64,000 bases of DNA from Nageia nagi (lineage: Eukaryota > Pinophyta), in NCBI GenBank assembly GCA_050084985.1, contig JBITNC010000001.1, positions 159,216,001 through 159,280,000 of the forward strand, read 5' to 3'. Below are positions 1 through 12,065 of the stretch, piece by piece. The notes beneath the pieces were generated by a model, which worked only from the letters and a program-made list of their open reading frames with translations, was not told the DNA's origin and searched no databases. Every line of letters begins with the position of its first letter. The first letter of the stretch is position 1. The translations under genes were made by a program, and so were the position numbers.

Positions 1-914
1 ACGAGTGGAAGGATGAACTCAGTTGGACGATTTCTTCTTAAAACATGTGCACTGTAATTAAAATAGGAGTTTCCAATTGCAACTTGTATTTGAATTAAAT
101 TATTTCGAACACTTTTGTCAAATTGGGAAATCTTTTAAAATTAAGATATATGTGCTTTACGCATAGTCTACATACCTCCTCTTCGAGGATGGGGTCAAGG
201 GTAGAATTCTATGGTGCATATTAATTAGCGTAGATGATGACTTTCTAGAATCAGTTGGCTCATGTGTTTAGCAAGAAATGGATTCCAATCATATGGTTTA
301 CTTATCCTGTTCAACATCTTTTCTGATGTGAATTGCATTGTCAGATAGTTTTTTTTCTTGTTTTTTTGTCCTTCATAAGTTTTTTTTCTTGTTTTATTGT
401 CCCTCCAGTCAAAACTGTTTTCTAGGCCCAAACAATTACAGTGGAAAGTTCAATCCCTTTCTAAAATTTGAAGCTACTTAATTTGTTTTTGTGCATTAGA
501 AATCCATGAGGAGTTCAGAAAGAAACAGGTGTTTTACTTTGTGGTACTAGAAGGTGAAACTTTTGATCAATTTTTAACAGCAACAGCAACATCCTACTTC
601 TATCAAAGCTATGCTGTATCTTATAGTTTTCAATCTTTGTTTGGTAACAATAATACTTGTTTCGCTGGTTTTCCATTTCAATTCATATTATAGAAACCTT
701 TCTTTAGAAGTGCAGATATATATAACTTCAGAGCTAATGAGAATCATTCTAACCATTAGAATGTTTGTGAAACTATACTAATTCCCTGTATTTTTTATTG
801 CATGTTCTTCCCTGTTTAGCTCTTCAATCTTGCATAGAGCTAGCAAATGTAGCAGGTAGATCTCTTACTTATCTTGAAAAAGAATATATTAAAAACTATA
901 GCTACCTGTCCGGC
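1..914 (+). repeat. Paralogous segment, copy 1, left part
   Basis: This stretch reads almost line for line like 37385-38490: both contain the run from 'gagtggaaggacga' through 'tccaattgcaacttgtat' to 'gaatatattaa.aactatagc', with scattered substitutions and small indels. Copy 2 has about 150 bp (near 37860-38020) that copy 1 lacks near 460. No reading frame of note spans it on either strand, so it looks like intronic or flanking DNA that was duplicated. The two copies are in the same orientation about 37.4 kb apart, with nested transposons between them. Confidence 0.85.
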
Positions 915-1231
915 TATGGTTTAAATTTAACGTTCGATACTATCCGTCATAAAATTATTTTTTTTAGGTTTTTTTGATTATATTGTCTATATAATGTATT
1001 TAGTTTTTTTTTACGAATCAAATTTGACATTTTAATTCTGTCAAGAAATCAATTTTTTTTTTTTTTTTTTCACATGATGATAAGTATTTTGTTATTATCA
1101 AATTAATAAATTTACAAAAAATGTTTTGATAAGATATGTTAAAAAGAAAAATATCCAAATTTATAAAGAATTTGATATTATTAGTTTGATATAATTAAAT
1201 TTTTTTAAATAGTTTATTTATTCAAATAAAT

Positions 1232-1331
1232 GTCTTCAAGGGATACTCTAATGGCAAAGTGATTCAGATTGGCAGGAGGAGGTTGAAAGTTCAAGTCCTT
1301 GTAATGGATCCTTTGTGAAAAAAAAAAATAA
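1232..1331 (+). mobile_element. Short tRNA-derived SINE with 14-bp target duplication
   Basis: A 100-bp unit carries an RNA polymerase III A box (tggcaaagtga, 1252-1262) and B box (agttcaagtcc, 1288-1298), spaced about as in a tRNA. It ends in 'tttgtg' followed by an A tract. It is flanked by a perfect 14-bp direct repeat, ttattcaaataaat, at 1218-1231 and 1332-1345. Internal pol III promoter, A-rich 3' end and long target duplication together are diagnostic of a SINE mobilised by LINE machinery. It is very short: a tRNA-like head with almost no body. It lies inside the 915-2797 insertion. Family not recognised. Confidence 0.75.
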
Positions 1332-1838
1332 TTATTCAAATAAATTATCAATTTTTTTTTTAAATTACAATAAATTGAAAATATTAAAAACAAACCCACA
1401 CTTATTTTGTAAGAGCATTTTCATCACATGATAATTATGCAATAAATATAAGTACAATTAAATACATATATAAATGTACTTGAATTTTTTATTAAATAGA
1501 TGATTATTTGCAAACAAAATTATTAATTATATATTTGAAAAAGAGCAAAACTAAATGAGAAATAATGGAAGGTAAAACTTGTCATCTATAAAATATGTCT
1601 AGCAGACCATGCTCTAGTCAAAAAATAAATATAATAACTAAAATGTTCTAAGGGTACTGAAGCAATTGAATTAAGAACAAAAGTATATTTACCATTATTT
1701 AAATGTTTTATCTCAATAGAGAAATGTGTATTTGGAACAAAAGTATTCCAATTTTCAACTTCTGCTACAACAGAATATCTCTCATGGTTCAATCCTCCTC
1801 CCAAGTAAAACACATATTCACACAATAAAAATTAAGAA

Positions 1839-2657
1839 AAATTACAAAAATAACCCTCACAAAATTATTAATTACAAAAAAGACCCTCTTAAATTATTAA
1901 TTACAAAAATGACTATCGTCCACAATGTTGCATGGGCAAACATTATCTCTGTCAAATACATCTTTCCTATGATAGCCATCAATCTTTCACATCATTTTGG
2001 AACTTTGAATCCAAATAATTTGTGAGCATTACTTACCTCATATTTTGAAGTTCTAATGAGCGGGTATGTCATCAAAATAGTTGACAAAAATTGCAGATGA
2101 AATATGCTCTATCGAAATAAGTGTTGCCCAGATACTTCACCTGTGGGTAGCAACTTTCCTTGCCTTTGGGGAAAATTATACTAACACCAATTGTGCGTGT
2201 AATATGAAAGATTTTATTCTGATTTTGATGAATGAGATATGGCCGATGAGGTTGATTATTGATTCAAATTATTCTCTATCTTTTTTTTGGGGGCCAGATA
2301 GAAATGGATAAAAAACCATGGATTTATAGCAGCCTGAAGGCACTTTTCACGGAAATGCATATACTATAAGGTCACTTGATATTTGATTGTTTGTTCATCT
2401 TCTTCTGCTCTTTCCATGGCTATGGAGTATATGGGCTACATAATTAGATGAAAAAATAAAATAAATTTCTTCAAAATTAAATACACGTATATTTGTCCTG
2501 TATTTTCTTAGTTTTGTTTCGTTATTCCAAAATGGCGTTAAAGATTGGTGGTCATTGTGAGAAAGATGCTTGTCACAGAAAATATTAGTTGATGCAATAT
2601 GGTTGATCAAGGTCATTTTTGTAATTATTAGTTTTGTTAGCGTTATTTTTGTAATTT
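1839..2657. mobile_element. 819-bp element with duplicated terminal inverted repeats
   Basis: The ends are perfect 16-bp inverted repeats, aaattacaaaaataac at 1839-1854 and its complement at 2642-2657. A second perfect 16-bp pair sits just inside (taattacaaaaatgac at 1898-1913, complement at 2612-2627), and a third related unit lies near 1871-1886. The body has only short shadow frames and no transposase, so this is a MITE-like non-autonomous DNA transposon. No convincing target duplication was found. The nested TIR structure resembles Mutator-like MITEs, but the superfamily is uncertain. Confidence 0.65.
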
Positions 2658-2829
2658 ACCATAAAAACTATACTCTAACTTCAATTAGAAAATAAAACAA
2701 TATATGTATATAAAATAATGTGCTTAATTTGTAAGTGGTTATATTTTATAAATAAATTATGAAAATATGTTCATATGGTCATCAATTTTAAACATTGTGT
2801 GCAAGTGAATAAAAATGACCAACAATTTA

Positions 2830-2934
2830 GGCACTAGAATAGTTACAAGTTTCTCATGCATTGATTAACTTCACTAATATATAATATTAGTGAAGTTAAT
2901 CAATGCATGAGAAACTTGTAACTATTCTAGTGCC
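2830..2934. repeat. Near-perfect palindrome, 51-bp arms
   Basis: Positions 2830-2880 and 2884-2934 are exact reverse complements around a 3-nt centre (ata). Paralogous copy 2 (about 38517-38565) holds only one arm, so the second arm arose in copy 1 after duplication, by foldback or template switching. The RNA or single strand would form a long hairpin. Confidence 0.9.
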
Positions 2935-2935
2935 C

Positions 2936-2971
<36 letters not shown>

Positions 2972-2985
2972 CTATTCTAGTGCCC

Positions 2986-3019
<34 letters not shown>
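2921..3019. repeat. 50-bp tandem duplication with (TA)n
   Basis: The end of the palindrome's right arm (actattctagtgcccaac) is repeated at 2971, each time followed by about 30 bp of alternating TA. The period is 50 bp. This fits replication slippage beside the hairpin. Confidence 0.85.
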
Positions 3020-3022
<3 letters not shown>

Positions 3023-3654
3023 TTTGTAGGTTAGCTCTACCAATAAGTTTGACTTGTGTTTGAAAGGAGCCTTGATACAAATAGTTGTCTATAACAAGAA
3101 AAGCTAAGAGGAAAACGATATGTTTTAAGCTTCATTTATTCATCCTCAAAATTTTAAATTTCAACATGATTAATTTAGTCGTTGAGAATAAAAATTCAAT
3201 ATTAAGGTCTCATAATACACAAATATGTTCATGACCAACATGAAAGAAAACAAAGATACAAATTATTTCTAGAATGATTGATTTTTAAGTAAGATGAACA
3301 AGAATATAATAAGAGTAAATATGTAAGCAACTTATTATTCTTACCAATCTCCCTCTAGAATCTCTTAAAGGATCACATATGTTTGTATCATGCAATGGAT
3401 TGAATATTTATGTATTTTTGACTTGATAATAATCCTTTCAACTAATAAGAATTTAACATTGTAATACCAGTAAAGTCATAAGTTATCTATAAGTTTTGAC
3501 ATTGGCTTAACTGCTTTGAAAACATTCTTATAATGTTTAAATACTTATTTAATTGACATATAAAATTGGTTGGATAAATAAGGGCATAAGATTATTTTAT
3601 GCTCAAATCTCAAGGATATAAAACCTTATAATAAATGTGTGAATCCCTCCATAA

Positions 3655-4130
3655 GAGACTATCTAGTTCCATGTCCATTAATAGTTGAATTTAGTTTTAC
3701 AGGTTCTTCAAGATGTCTAGTCCTCATCCTATCCTTTATACCTTGTATGGCTTCCAATTTTTCAACTATTTCTTTCATGGTAGTCATCTGTTTTGAGTCT
3801 CCATTAAGATACTAAAGAGAAAGAATGGATGCTTTATAAGCTCCATTAACTAGATAATATCCATTAAATCAAGCATCCATAACTAGATTAAATTTTTTCT
3901 TGACGGCTAAGTAATACAAAATCCATGACATCATATTATGTTGACCAGTAAGCTTATTCATATCTACCACTTGAAAGCCTGATAACATTTCCAATAGAAC
4001 AATTCTAAAACCATATACATCACTTTTGTTTATTGGATTCCCTTTTCAAATATAAAAATATATTCATAAAATTTTATTATTTAGTATAAACTTTAAACAT
4101 ACCTCAATAAATTATTATGGAATTTCCTGC
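3655..4130 (-). pseudogene. Receptor-like cytoplasmic kinase, C-terminal fragment
   Basis: Read on the minus strand from 4041 down, the frame gives the kinase subdomain IX signature (KSDVYGFRIVLLEMLSG), then a stretch like family VII RLCKs (GQHNMMSWILYYLAV), then subdomain XI and the C-terminus (MTTMKEIVEKLEAIQ). These are plant Ser/Thr kinases of the APK1/PBS1-like group that act in signalling at the plasma membrane. A likely intron (donor gtatgt near 4102, acceptor ag at 4042-4043) separates this from a remnant of the preceding exon (about 4103-4135). In-frame stops follow 'VMDA' and 'LSL', and the catalytic loop and ATP site are absent, so it is a truncated pseudogene. The family is clear; the exact orthologue is not. 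Confidence 0.75.
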
Positions 4131-4382
4131 TTGCTTTTCTTTTCTTGAAATATTGTATTACAACCCCCCTTAAAATATAAATATATTATACAAAAATTAT
4201 ATACATTAAGGATCTCTATTATAGGTCTCCTTCTTGGCTCCCACTAAGACATTTGGGAGTTCTTGATCCCAATTATCTTTTTTTATGATGAAGTTGAGAT
4301 CACCGTTCATCTTTTTTGGTTTTGCAAATGAGCAAGGGTTTCTTGGGATTTAATTTCTTCCTTTTTTGCACCATTTATCCTT
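4131..4382. other. No recognised feature
   Basis: AT-rich sequence between the kinase remnant and the family B LTR. No open frame or clear repeat was recognised. Confidence 0.5.
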
Positions 4383-4507
4383 TAATAGGATTTACTATAA
4401 AAATATAGTTTGATAAAATCAATCTACTATAATTCCAAAAGAAAATTAAGTAAAATAATCACACAAACATAAGAGAAGAAAAATATGTAAAGTGGTTCAC
4501 TTGATGT

Positions 4508-4985
4508 TGAAGGGATTGAACTCTAACATACACAACCCTATACTACCAAGATCATATGTAAGCTCACAAATCACATCTAAATAACTCATAAAGCAATCTC
4601 ACAAAGATAACTCAAGATGTAAGTGGTTCCTCCAACTAGGAGTACATCTACTAACTAGATCTCATTTCATTCACCAATATGAACTCTTACAATACTCCTA
4701 AACTTTTCTCCTAAATACTATCCTCTAGCATAACTTTACTTCACAAATTGGTGTTTGATCCAAAGTGGGAGCCTTCTATTTATAGGCCAAAACCCCTCTT
4801 TGGATCACCTTTTACACAATGTACAAAAGCATGACATGCACATCCTTTTACCCAAGGGGCATGCTCATGACATGGAGTGTAGGATAAGTTACATTATCAT
4901 ATTCATGTAAATACCTTAAGTATTAGTGAACTTACATAGAAAATTATTACAAAACCTTTACAATAATGCATTATACATTCGAACA
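4508..4985 (-). repeat. Family A copy 1, 3' LTR
   Basis: A 478-bp LTR. On the plus strand it runs from tgaagggattg to cattcgaaca, so the element strand starts TGTT and ends TTCA. It carries a TATA box (ctataaatag read on the minus strand, 4776-4785), the expected pol II promoter of the element. Confidence 0.9.
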
Positions 4986-4998
4986 CTACCCCTTAATG
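4986..4998 (-). other. Family A copy 1 polypurine tract
   Basis: Read on the minus strand the sequence beside the 3' LTR is cattaaggggtag, a purine-rich plus-strand priming site. Copy 2 has the cleaner ttaagggggag at the same place. Confidence 0.75.
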
Positions 4999-5749
4999 CA
5001 ATACTGGGATAGAGCGAAAGTAACAGACTCACTACTTTGTGAAGTAAGAGAGTTCTCCTCCAAACAAATACAACGAAGATGAGAACTTTTTACATATTTG
5101 TGAAGTAAGAAAGATTTAGTTTGAGACTCACTACTTTGCCAAATACAATTATTAACTATAACCGATTTCAATGTACATGAAATAGTCATCCAACTGGAAG
5201 TCATGAAGAGTCTCCAAGAGCTTGCATATCTAAAGTAAGTAACCTGCAATCTCAAAGGAACTTGCAAGTCATAAGCAGCTCAAATAACAAGATTAGTTAG
5301 ATGCAACATATTCATATCAACAAAGATAGATGAATCAAACAAATGCCATCATAAATTGATTAATGGTGCAGTATAAGTCATCACGAAGATGCCAAGCCAA
5401 AAAACTCATAATCACCTGCTATATATAAAATATGTGTTGATTATCATTACAAAATAGAGCATGCACATATGAGTTTCTCACATATTGATAAATGAATAGT
5501 GCCAAAAGACATAAAATAATTCCTCACACATGGATAGCTAAATAGTGCTAGATTGGCCAATCTTTTACTTTAGAAATCTATACAACAAGTTCCTCACACA
5601 GAGCGAACTTACCATGAAGGTGTACAAAAAATAACACTATACAACAAAAAATCCTTTTAGGGGTGAAGTTGTCATCACAAACATGAATTTAACATAAGAA
5701 TTCAAACCTCACTCCACCTTGAGGGCAACTTCACCAACCTGATAGCATC

Positions 5750-8700
5750 CCTAAGCTTACAAAATTGAGCTTTCAGGAGGGCCTTAGTGAATAAATCAAT
5801 AGAGTTCAAGGTGGATGGACAATACTCTAGGTGTATGATGCCATCAAGAACCTTCTTCTTGATAAAATAGGCCTAGATTTTCACATGTTTTATTATCTAA
5901 TGGAACATAAGATTCTTAGCCAAATAAAAAGTCAATTGATTATCTAAAGGAATCAAAGAAGGCCCAGGTTGCTCATATCCAATTTGTTTCAAAAGATTCC
6001 TAAGCTAAATAGGTTCCTAGGCTACAACAAACATGGCTTGGTATTCAACTTCTATGGTGAAAAGAGAAATAGTAGGCTAATTCTTAGAAGCCCAAGAGAT
6101 AGCACCTAAACCAATGCTAAAAACATATGTAGAGGTTGATTTTTTATCATCTCTATCTCCTCCATAATCAAAATCTAAGAACCTTAAGAGAACAAAGGAA
6201 GGTAACTTAGAATACTTGAGTGCAAGATCCTTCATACCTGTAACATACCTCATGATTTGCTTAAAAGCATTGAGGTGCTCAACATATGGTTTTTGCATGA
6301 ATCGTGCCATCAAATTCACTGCAAGGGTAATATTTGGCCTAAAAATAATCAAATACAAAAGATTATTAATTAATTTCTTGTAAGTTGTAGCATCAACCAA
6401 TTGAGAGTTGGAGCTAAAAAAAATAGTGATTCCAAGAGAGACTAGGATCGTAGCATATCTACACTATATTTCAAACTTGTGTAATATGTATGATATATAC
6501 TTAGATTAACTGAGATAAGTGAAATCTTTGTATTAGTATACTCGCATTCTAAGGTAGTAGTGCAAGAGACCAAGATTAGTCATTTTAGATATTACCTAAG
6601 TTTGGATATGCACTCTTGAATGATTTCATCATTATTCCTAGTAATCAAAAGATCACCCACATAAAAGAGAATCAAGACCACATATTTTCCCTAATTGAGC
6701 ACATATAGATCGAAGTTAAAAAACACTTGAAGAATCTAATGTCTGTAAAGTACTTTAAAATATTCCTGTACTAGGCTTTAGGTGCTTGCTTAAGTCCATA
6801 TAATGATTTCTTTAGCTTGTACACAAAGGACTCTTTGCCTTTCACAATGAACTCTTTTGGCTGATTTATGAAGATTTTTACATCTAAGTCACCATTAAGA
6901 AATGCACTCTTGATGTCAAATTGAAGAACTTCCCATCCTTGAGCTATAAAAAGAGCAAGGATAATTCTGACAATAGGCATATTTACCATGGGAGAAAAGG
7001 TTTCCTCATAATCTACATTGTATTTCTAAGCAAAACCTTTAGCTACTAACTTTACCTTGTATTTCTCAATATCCCCAACAGAATTGTACTTGACCTTGTA
7101 GGAACCAAATTCCAAGTTTTATTTTTTATAAGCCCCTCATACTCAACTTTCATGGCTTCCACCTAAAACTCGTGCTTAGAAGCATCTTTTAAAGATGAGG
7201 GTTCATGTTTGTTATCAATATTAGCAAATAAAGATTTGTTCAAGTTCATGCTCCTTGTTACCCTTTATGTTGGAGAGTTTGTTCCTAAGGTGACTTATTT
7301 ATATCAATATACAACTAGCTAAGAGCAACTAATGAGTCATCTAGATCATTAACATCCTCATTAGAAACATATTCTTCAGGTAGTTCATTGAACTTTACAT
7401 CTCTTGAAATAAACACAGCTTTGAAGGATGGAAAGTAGAGCATGTAGCCTTTATGCTAAATGTTATAACCTACAAAGATGCATTTTTTATCTCTTTTATC
7501 TAACTTCTTCATTTTCTCAGAAATAATGTAGGAGAATGCTTCACAACCAAACACCCTAAGGTGAGAAATGTTAGGTTTATTCGTAACCATGCTTCAAAAG
7601 GTGTTTTACCCTAGATGAATTTTATGGGACACTTATTCAAGGTGTAAATAGTAATGTTCATAGCTTCACCCCAGAAGAAATTAGGAAGATTACTTCGCAT
7701 GCATCTAGCCATCTTTATAATTATCCTATTTTTTCTTTCAACAACACTATTATGCTGAAAAGTGTAAGGAATCATAAATTACCTCTTGATTTTATACTTA
7801 GCATAAAATTCATTGAGCTCATTGCTATTATATTCTCCCCTATTATTTGATCTCAACATCTTAAGTTTAAGGTTAGTTTGATTCTCAACTAAGGATTTAA
7901 AATATTTAAAAATCACAAAAGTTTGGTCTTTGTGCTCAAGTAGATACCCAAAGGTCATCCTACTAAATTCTTTAATGAAGTTCAAGATGTAAAATTCTCC
8001 CCAAAGTGGCTTAATAAAAAATGGAACCATCAAATCTGAATGCACAAGCTAAAGTGGTTGAGATGCTCTTTTTGTCTTATCCTTTTCAAACCTTTATCTA
8101 TGCATCTTGCCAAGGATGCACTTATCACATAGACCAATTGAAGGTGAAATTGAAGGCAAACCTTCTATAAGTTCTTGGTATTTTATGACTTGTATACTTT
8201 TATGGTTAAGGTGCTCTAAATGATGGTGCTAAAGATTACCTCTAGAACACACACTAGTAACAAGACACATCTTTGTTGGAACTTGATCTATAATGTAGAG
8301 ATCATATTTCATTAATCCTTTAACTAATGTGGTAAGTCCTTTATTAATGCACCAAGATTGACAGTGGAAATCAAAAGAGTACCCTTTTCTTACAACTTGG
8401 ATCACAGATAGAAGGTTTATCCTTAACTTAAGAATAAAGAGCACATTATCAAGAACCTTCTTATGAATCAACACACTTCCAATTATTTGGAATTTAAAGA
8501 TAGAATTATCATCTATCACAACTACATCTTTCTTATACTTGTAAAAACTTATCTATTTCAAAACATAGGTGAATAGTGTAATCAAACTCAATAATCCAAT
8601 TAGATAAAAAAGTACGAGACATGGAGTAGAGCGTCGTAGCAAAATCAACTTGAATATTCTTACTTCTTTTGAAATTCTTTACATTTCCATTACCTTTGTT

Positions 8701-9594
8701 ATTTTTCTCTCTTTTTTTTGTAGCAATCAACTTCTTTGTGACCTTGTATGCCATAATAGTTATAATTTCTATCAAATTCTTCCTTAGGATTTGGATTATT
8801 TACTTTGCATTTTCCATCTCTTTGCTTGAAGTGGTTGTTGTTGCTATTGTTCCTACTATTGTTGTTGTTGTTCTTATTATTTTAATTATCTTTTTTCTCA
8901 AACCTTTTTGAGGAAGAAGAATAAGATTTCTTTTTATGGTTGAACTTCTTCTTGAAAGGAGTTTTGGTTGCTCTAAGAGAAATATTATTATCCTTAGAAG
9001 AAGAAATCAACACCTTTTTATTAAATATTTTCTCATGCTTCAAAGGAGCCTAGAAAAGTTCTCAAGGGAAAAAACTTCTTTTTCATCATCAAGCCTTGTT
9101 TCCATAGCCATCACAAAGTTTCTAAATTTTGAAAAAAGGCTTTGAAGAATAATGAAGACCATGAACTCATCATTGATCCAATTGCATCCACAAGCAACAA
9201 GTTGGGTCCTTAGGTCAATAATATTGTTCAAGTAGATATCTACATTTTTATCTTCCCCTTGACGATATTGAAGAAACTTTTGAAGAATGGTAAACCTTCT
9301 TGAAAACTTTGAACCAAGGTAGATTTGCTTAAGCTTATCCCAAGCTTCCTTTACTGAGGTTAAAGAGGAAATCATTAGGTGTACATGATCTAAAACTACA
9401 TGAAAAATCATGGAGGTTGCCAACTCATTATTCATATTGTAAGCCTCTAGTACCTTCTCATCTGTAGGAGGTATAAGGTTCTCATTCATTATTTTCTAAA
9501 GCTTTCTTGCCTGCAATTCAGTTCTCATCTTTGGTTTCCAAATCCTAAAGTTGGAACCATAAAGAATGTGTTTGGGTAAAAAGGAGTCTTTCAT
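5750..9594 (-). pseudogene. Copia gag-pol, family A copy 1
   Basis: Gag begins at the ATG at 9594 (MKDSFLPKHILYGS), hits a stop near 9490, then resumes with a UBN2-type gag (MNENLIPPTDEKVLEAY, to 9040) and a zinc knuckle whose first two cysteines are tyrosines (NYNYYGIQGHKEVDCYKK). Protease (about 8600) has lost the DSG motif (IIEFDYTIHLCFE). The integrase core spans 7779-8045 (HSDLM keeps one Asp; the second reads RSNNRGEY). RT at 6771-6989 shows FDIKSAFLNGDL and KSLYGLKQAP. The active-site box reads YVGD at 6652-6663 instead of YVDD. RNase H runs from about 6400 to 5750. Many stops and frameshifts break it up. These proteins would package, reverse-transcribe and integrate the element; none can be made intact. 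Confidence 0.9.
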
Positions 9595-11993
9595 TTTCTA
9601 CATAAGAATGTGAAAACTAATAAGCATGTGGTTCAATAAATAATATTATATGTTAAGTTTTAACCAAGTAATACATGTTACATTTAATTAACTAAGACAT
9701 GCTTGATTGGATTCACTAGTACAAATATTTTACAACTCAAATAATAATCCATGTACCCAAATACATTTCTCATCTCAAGAATTGTAGATGTAAAGTGACA
9801 TTATTGAGGCTTGTTTTCTTGTCTAAAATTAGGCCTTCACTTGTATGCTCACACAAGAAGAGCTTAAGTACTACCAATACTCAACTAGTTCACCTTATTC
9901 AATATTATACTTTCCCACAAGAAGAAGTACCTATTATTTTCTAAGGTTATGATATTTATTGGATCGACCAAATTATTAATTTTGATTAAGTTTCAAGTTG
10001 TCCTCCTAGGTTATTAGAATAATCCTTGAATAGATGTGCGAACATGTGGTATCACTACACACATACTTGTACACCTATTGGAGTTATGTATAGACCAACA
10101 GAGAACTTAGAGGCAATTGAGAAGTACAAACTTTTCACCATTTGGATTGTTGGACTTAAAGGCTCTAGTCCACATGTCCTCACCTCATGGCTCCCAAAAT
10201 AAGTCATGTTGCGAAATGTATGTGCATATGTGTTCATTTTAGGGTGTTACTCATTTCAATGTTTGCATTTTGTTTGCATAAGCAAATAAATCAAAATGCA
10301 AAACATGAAGTAAAAAAAGCATAAGTAAAAGTATCATCCATTCAAGATTTGAAACCTAAATGTCTAATGGATTTTATTTACCAACCTCTAAAGGAAATCT
10401 TTACATCATTCCTTATTTTGCACAAGTCTATTCCATACTTTGCATAAGGAAATAAAACAATTAGGGAGTCATCAAATGCATCATTCCCATAACTTAAAAA
10501 AAATTAAGTAATAAGCATACATCATTAACTTAAAATAATTTAAGTAATAAGCATGCATCATTTGCACACAAGAACAAGTCCATTCATAAAGAATTTAAAA
10601 GAAACACTTAAGAAGAATTCACATAATTCTAAGTGATAGGCATGCATTATACGTAAACATTTAAAATATATACATGCAATATTTGTGTAAGGGTCTAAAA
10701 ATTTGAAGTAAAAAAGAAAAAAATTCATAAAAAATTTCTTCTCCCCCTTTTTTACTTAGAAAAGGCTTAAAGCAACTTGATCCCTAAATACAATAGCATG
10801 CTAGTTTAAAATAATACCTAAGTAAAAATAATTACACCATAAAATTGACCAAGGCAAAGTAAAATTTTTACCTAAGTAATAAGGTAAAAAAAATGCTAAT
10901 TGTGCACTATTTATCTTATTTGCAATTGCAAAAAAAATTAAGACAAAAGACATTTGTGCAATTTAAGGCAAAAGTCAATTTTAGCTAAGTTAAATAAATT
11001 TGCCATAACCTCCACATTACTTTGCTATACGCATTTGTTATTTCTATGAAAAGAACAAATTTTCATTTGAATTTTAAGAAAATAAAAAAAATTCTCATTT
11101 ATCTATAGAGAGTTAATGCTTAAAAAAATTGGATTATGCTAAAAAAATATGAGTATTTAATTTGACCATTTCATCATTAAACCTATTTTAATGAAAAGTA
11201 CAAAATGTTGGAGGAGGAAAGTGTGTACTAAAAAAAATTGCATTTGGCTATTAATGTAAAGTTAGAATTTCTACTTAAAGAGGACTCAAATCCATTAATG
11301 AGGAATCAAAACATATAAAGAACCATAAAAAAAATTCCTCATTTCAACTAATCATAATGATAAGGGCTAAAAAAAAAGGCTAGTGGTGAAGTTTGAGGCC
11401 ATAGGGATGGCAAGGAGAGGCTATTGGTTGGCCAAGAGAGGTCTATAAAATCAGTCCACTTCCCCTTGTGTATCAACTTTATTGGATTTTGATGAGCATC
11501 AACAGGGCTGAGCATCCAAGGAAAGGAGAGGGTAGCCTCTGTTGTTTCAAATAGAAATGGCAATTTTAATTGAGCATTGGTTGAGATAAAGAGGAGGCAA
11601 GCCATAAAGAAAGAGAATGAGCATTGCATAGATGTTGATGGTGAGATAGAGAGGTGAAGGGGACTTAGTAGGAGCCTCCAGGTGATAAAGGACTAAGGGT
11701 TCTATGCGATAGAGGAGGTGGGTCATGTAGAAAGGAGGGAGGAGGGAGGGTATCAATGAGAGGATATGCAAGAGGCATGGTGCAAAGGTTGTGTGAGGGA
11801 CTCAGCCAAGGGCTAGCTATCATCTAGTAGTCAACCCCATCATCACACTAGTTGGCAGATCAGCCAAGGGTTAGCTACCACTTGGTGGTTGATCCCATTA
11901 TTTGAAAAATAAAATTATTTTATTTAAAAATAATAACAAGCCACTTGATTTTTATTGTGAGGAAATTTTTTTTAATTAAAAATTATTATCCCC

Positions 11994-12065
<72 letters not shown>

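Larger units (their letters stand above)
915..2797. mobile_element. 1.9-kb insertion absent from paralogous copy 2
   Basis: Copy 2 runs straight from 'gctacctgtgcgg' (38480-38492) into 'gtgaataaaaatg', whereas copy 1 has about 1.9 kb between the two. The edges look like a decayed 8-9 bp duplication (tgtccggc at 908-915, tgtgcaag at 2797-2804). The ends are weakly inverted ('atggtttaaa' against 'caatgtttaaa' read from the other strand). This suggests a non-autonomous DNA transposon, later hit by a SINE and an inverted-repeat element. No transposase is visible. The insertion itself is clear from the empty site; its class is inferred. Confidence 0.55.
2798..3595 (+). repeat. Paralogous segment, copy 1, right part
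   Basis: Homologous to about 38490-39030. Both share 'ctgctttgaaaacattctta' and the complement of a GTAAGAATA splice-donor-like site (3349-3357; 38755-38763). Frames that are open on the minus strand in copy 2 carry stops here, so if this was ever an exon it is dead in copy 1. Confidence 0.8.

Noticed and set aside
1780-1810. B-box-like ggttcaatcc as a second SINE
   Set aside because: No A box at the expected distance and no flanking repeats.
8669-9145. Plus-strand hydrophobic frames as membrane proteins
   Set aside because: They are antisense shadows of the family A gag in copy 1.
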